Of a DNA stretch of 64,000 nt, positions 60,232 to 64,000 are shown in pieces. The notes under the pieces were generated by a model, which was not told the DNA's origin, did no database searches, and saw only the letters and a list, made by a program, of their open reading frames with translations. The position numbers and the translations under genes were made by a program. This DNA comes from Taxillus chinensis. Its lineage: Eukaryota > Streptophyta > Magnoliopsida > Santalales > Loranthaceae. Within the stretch, counting starts at the first letter, position 1, and each line of letters opens with the position of its first letter. The stretch lies in NCBI GenBank assembly GCA_023512835.1, contig CM042087.1, positions 3,940,021-4,004,020 of the forward strand, read 5' to 3'.

Positions 60232-60366
60232 TGTGACCTGAGAGTATTTCTTTTGACATCGTTGCATGACCATGTGGAGTGTATTAATTGTGTTAGAGGT
60301 CTATTCATTGGTTGTGGTTGTTATTTTCTTTCATTCCACATTTTCTTTTCGAGGATGAAAAGTCTT

Positions 60367-60380
60367 TAAGGGGGAGAGGA
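60367..60380 (+). other. Polypurine tract of the Tekay-like element
   Basis: TAAGGGGGAGAGGA directly precedes the 3' LTR TG at 60381. It is identical in core to the PPT at 39571-39585. Confidence 0.9.
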
Positions 60381-62446
60381 TGTAAGGACCCGTGTTTTGC
60401 GGTATGTAAGAAGTTAATCGTAGATGCCTTGTGAATGAAAATTGTTGGGTTTTACGGTGTTTTCTTCCCACACACTTTAGCTAAAACACCTTGAATGTTG
60501 ATGCACGAGTTTGAGGTAAGAGATGAGCCCAAGAGGGGACTTTTGGGAGGTGCACGTGACAATGCACGTCATATGAGGATATGACGTGTAAGGGGATTTT
60601 GGTTTGCTTATCTTCTACATGATCCTAGCAAGCTTGGGGTAGAATTTCACAGCTTTTGGAGGTGCACGTCATATGAGAATATGACGTGCATTATGGCGTG
60701 CAGCCATATTTTTGTACCGTCACCTTGGTTTTTGTTTTTTAATCATCTTTTCCCAAAGGATTATGTTGGAACTATGAGTGCTTTATCCTATATGGAGGTT
60801 AGTAGGTTGTAGTGTGTATCAAAACTACGTCGTTTTGATATTGGGCTTCTTTTAATCAAAACTATGCCGTTTTGATGTCAAGGTGACTATATAAAGAGGT
60901 GGAGCTCTAAGGATTAGGGTTCTTCTTTTCCTGAAACCCTTGCAGCCGTCACATACATAGAGAGAAAGAGAGAGACGGCCAGAGAGAGAGAGGGAGAGCT
61001 TCTGGTCCTTGTTGCTGAGGGGATTTCCGTGGTTGGGCGGTGTTTGGCGTGGAAGCAAGAGGGTGCATGGTTTTTGAGGTAGGGAATTCTGTCCTTCCTA
61101 ATCCTTCTCTGTTCTAGGGTATTTGTGGTCTATACATACATATATATATATATATGTAAATCCATATAGGTGTGATCTCATATATGGATGTTGGCCTTCA
61201 ATGACATATTGGTTGTGATCCTAATGTTTTGGATTGGGTTGGAAATCATTGGATTGTCTATGCCTATTATGTGTTTGATAGTATGCCTGTGTGGCTAGGC
61301 CCATTATGTGTTTGATAATATACCCGTGTGACTGATGTATGTTGCTTGTTTGGTTTTAAGCTCCGTGTGGCCGGTGTATTCCAGAATCGCTATGTTGGCC
61401 TGCGTGACACTTGTTTGAGATTTGTTGAGGAGATAATTAATAACCTGAGTTTTGAGGACTGGAATGTGCTGAGAATGCTGAGTTACAAACATATGTTTGA
61501 GATATGCTTGTTGAGTTGCACTACTGAGTTGTATTGAGTAGAGATGTGTTGCTGAGTTGTACTGTTGAAACTAATTGAATTGTTGATTGAGATTGAGTAC
61601 CCAAATACATGTGGGCTGAGCTGAGTTATGGGCCAGGCATAATAACTAGACCCTTGAGATTTGGCCAGGACTGCGGTCCTAAGTCTCGGTGTAGCACTCA
61701 CGACGGTGGGCTAAGTCTGCACCCATTCCTCAGGGTAGGTATGGCGTCCGAGGAGGTGATGGCCATATCTGACTCGGGTGGAAAATGTTGCATTGGTGAC
61801 CATGCAACATTCGCCTGGATGTGGTATGTCATGTCGCCGGGGTGACAGGGTGTCCTCTGCCCTCCAGTGTGGGCTCAGGTAAATTGTGTGGTACCGGGTG
61901 ATGTTTGCTGTTTTAGCTTTAGGCACTACACGAGCATAAGCATACACTTGTCATGCACTTGTTAGAGTGGGATGGGTCTAGGGAGACTGGAACCCCCCCG
62001 AGCTATGGTTTTGCTCACCCCTCCTATAAACCGTTCTTTTGTAGGGTCTACAAGGCGGAGGCGAAAGAACCTGGTGGTGGAGGCCACTAAAGCTAAAGAC
62101 TTTATGTTGGTTTCATTGTTTTTGTTTGTGGATCCGTTTTGTGGTTTGGATTATTTGAAAACCGAGCACATTGTGGTTTGATGGGAGTTTTCCCCTATTG
62201 AGTTGTAATGAACTTTGAGCCCCTTTGAAATGTAATAAATTGAGATATGGTTATTGTTTGATTTATGGTTGTGTGCATGGTTAGGAGCGAACATGCCCCG
62301 TGGCATGTTAGCCTGCCTGTACAAATTTGGGACAGCACCCGTGTCATAAGTCCTTTTCAGGTGCTTGCACCAACCCCTTGACCCTTCGGGTGCAGGCAGG
62401 GGCAGTCACTACCCATTTCCAAGTGAAAGGAAATTGGGGCGTAACA
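60381..62446 (+). repeat. 3' LTR of the Tekay-like element
   Basis: Near-identical partner of 50521-52611. The last bases read GGGGCGTAACA instead of GGGGCGTGACA. TSD TATAA at 62447-62451. Confidence 0.95.
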
Positions 62447-62451
62447 TATAA

Positions 62452-64000
62452 GACCGGGTCCGTGAATGTCAGCGGGTCTAGGGATTAAGCGAGTGGAACA
62501 GTGAACCGCTTGACATGCTGATGTCATGAGTCTTGAGAGTGGCGCGCCTCCGATTATAGAGATGACGTGGAGACGGCATGACTAGGGAATTATAACAGCT
62601 GTTTGCCTTCTTTGGGAAGTGTGTGCATCCCGAGACATGCATTTAATGGACCATCATTATTCCTCCTCAAAAGCACGCGATATATAATAAGACATGATTT
62701 ATCGCGATTTGAGAGTTCCAAGAGTCCGGAGGAATGAACCGACAATCATCCAGAGTATACGATATCCGAGATAAGATCATCCGGATGAAAAGTATACCAT
62801 GTCCGGAGAAATAGAGTGCGGTAAAAGAGAAGTAGATTCCTTTAATGTCGCGAAGTCGAAGAGAAGAGAAGTACCACAAAACTTCAAATCCGAGACTATA
62901 GACAAGATATATCGATAAAGGTGCAAAGAGAATCTGAACTTGTAGCTTCACGAAACTAAACTAAAATAACAGGAAGCTGTACAGGAAGGAATTAGTACGG
63001 ATATGAACAAATAGTCAATTGAAGAGCAACAAAATCTGAACTAATGAGGAACAGAACTTAATGCATTGAAAATGAATGTAATAGACACATATAGACAAAA
63101 GAATGATCAGTGTTACTGAATCAAGGCATATGTCAGATAATAAACACACAAGTTCATATTGGTCAACATAGCGAAACCTTCCTGCCGAACAACGTAGCTA
63201 AGATAATTAAAAATCATATGATTTGTCCAACTTAGGATTCATGAGTGAAACTGGATAAATGAACACATGTCAAAAGCAAGCAAATGATTAATCGATTAAA
63301 ATGCACAGTTGAAGGAAGAAAAACATCCTTGCATGCCACAATTCTGATTCAACAATGCATGTCCAGTTAGATCCGGAAGTGAAAGTTGAGAGGAAAGAGC
63401 ATCTGAGATATATTAAGGGATTATTACAAAGGTTGCTACCCCTTAGATCATGCGATCCTCACAGTGATAGACTCCCCCTCAGATAGACAGCCAGGAAAGA
63501 GGTCATGAGACATATATGGGGGGTATTACCTGGATAATAAATAAAGCATTTTCTCCCCCGTAGATCATGCAATCCTCTCGTTGGCATTACCTGTTAAAGA
63601 ATTTAGATCTCGAAACAACACTGTCTCTCCATTAGGAAACTACACCTCAGGAGCTAATCAGACTGCGACTGTGAGTACCATCACCAAGCATTCCGAGCTA
63701 ACCCATTTCATTTCTTCAACCATACAAGTTAATAGAGCAATCAATATGAAACAACATTCGTCATGTGGTGATGAGTGGAGATTAAAATCATGAAATCCTA
63801 AAGAGGTTATTCATATACGTTTTAATTATGTTGGCTTTAACGGCTTCAGTTGGGAAATGCAAGCATCCTCCCAAAATGAAAATTGATATTTATCAGACGC
63901 ATAAGACACATTAAGTAGTAAGCATGACCAACATAAAGTTCAGTATGTGTCTTCTACTTTCAATAAAAGCACAATGCAAGTTCTAAAAGAAAATATACTG
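62452..64000 (-). other. Interior of the Copia-type host element, upstream of the Ulp1-type gene; unassigned
   Basis: Continues the host sequence broken at 50520. No Copia pol motif or convincing ORF. Two 20 bp near-repeats, CCTTAGATCATGCGATCCTC (63442) and CCGTAGATCATGCAATCCTC (63558), each lie near a minus-strand GGGGGAG tract (about 63471-63480 and 63553-63559). They resemble the multiplied polypurine tracts described in Sireviruses. The first 300 bp may hold the promoter of the Ulp1-type gene. Confidence 0.4.

Larger units (their letters stand above)
50521..62446 (+). mobile_element. Tekay/Del-like chromovirus (Ty3/gypsy), complete but defective
   Basis: LTRs are 50521-52611 and 60381-62446, TSD TATAA (50516-50520 and 62447-62451). 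The initiator-Met primer site, gag, protease, RT-RNase H, integrase with C-terminal chromodomain, and PPT are in order. The interior is about 5.4 kb after removing the solo LTR at 57870-60231. The LTRs are very similar to each other, with scattered substitutions and a (TA)n length difference. About ten nonsense codons make it non-functional. Confidence 0.95.
2804..64000 (-). mobile_element. Minus-strand Copia-type element, Sirevirus-like, interrupted; 5' part outside window
   Basis: The 3' LTR is 2804-4128 joined to 43892-43990. On the minus strand it starts TGTTGGATC and ends CCAACA. Directly upstream of its start on the minus strand is a typical Copia polypurine tract (AATTGGGGGAGAT, 43991-44003). 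The internal region runs to the right through the Ulp1-type ORF and out of the window. No Copia pol motif is visible in the part present, so assignment to Copia rests on the PPT/LTR junction and LTR style. A Sirevirus-like identity is a guess from an extra ORF in env position and repeated GGGGGAG tracts at 63471-63560. All intervening elements are later insertions. Confidence 0.6.

Noticed and set aside
50521..62446. Integrated plant pararetrovirus (caulimovirid)
   Set aside because: LTRs with TSD, integrase and chromodomain are present, and no movement or coat protein is seen. This is a Ty3/gypsy chromovirus.
62667..62951. Hydrophobic minus-strand ORF of 94 codons
   Set aside because: No similarity recognised and no supporting context; likely chance in AT-rich sequence.

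Overview
The window is nuclear DNA of a flowering plant, almost certainly from a repeat-rich heterochromatic region. Nearly everything in it can be assigned to LTR retrotransposons inserted into one another. I see no intact host gene and no tRNA, rRNA or CRISPR locus. Evidence for a plant: Ty3/gypsy elements of the Ogre/TAT type (extra ORF1, second RNase H, tRNA-Arg-like primer site) and of the chromovirus Tekay/Del type (C-terminal chromodomain, initiator-Met primer site), Copia LTRs with a GGGGGAG polypurine tract, and a Ulp1-type gene of the kind carried by plant transposons.

Layout, outer to inner. Target-site duplications (TSDs) were read directly. (1) A minus-strand Copia (possibly Sirevirus-like) element has its 3' LTR at 2804-4128 plus 43892-43990. 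Its internal DNA runs from 43991 to beyond the window end, and an older truncated LTR of the same family lies at 1551-2803. (2) Four insertions sit inside it: a chromovirus-type solo LTR (4129-43886, TSD TAGGT), a plus-strand Copia solo LTR (44121-45425, TSD CTTTA), a minus-strand solo LTR (46756-48980, TSD GGAGT), and a complete Tekay-like element (50521-62446, TSD TATAA). (3) The first solo LTR was itself hit by a 27 kb Ogre-like element on the minus strand (4801-32037, TSD TATAC) and by a second chromovirus-related element (33087-43278, TSD AGTTA). The Tekay-like element was hit by a solo LTR (57870-60231, TSD TGTGA). (4) The second element's 3' LTR holds another solo LTR (41191-43009, TSD AACAC/AACAT). 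The Ogre protease region holds an 8.5 kb insert (15016-23544).

Coding content, all decayed. Ogre has ORF1, gag-protease, and RT-RNase H-archaeal-type RNase H-integrase. The Tekay-like element has gag, protease, RT-RNase H, and integrase with chromodomain, carrying mostly C-to-T type nonsense changes. The second chromovirus-related element keeps only a gag scrap. A minus-strand pseudogene at 45444-50401 combines a plant-transposon-type N-terminal domain with a Ulp1 (peptidase C48) domain. It ends about 150 bp (insertions removed) before the polypurine tract of the Copia element, so it looks like the last ORF of that element.

Most interesting signals: every chromovirus-type LTR readable at these positions (eight, in several subfamilies and both orientations) shows an apparent intron inside the LTR, with an AG|GTAGG donor, a conserved CTCAC branch-site-like block and a pyrimidine-CAG acceptor. 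Others are duplicated ACGT-core palindromes just upstream of the LTR TATA boxes, ACGTG hairpins, and a satellite-like array with a ~302 bp higher-order period in the Ogre 3' untranslated region.
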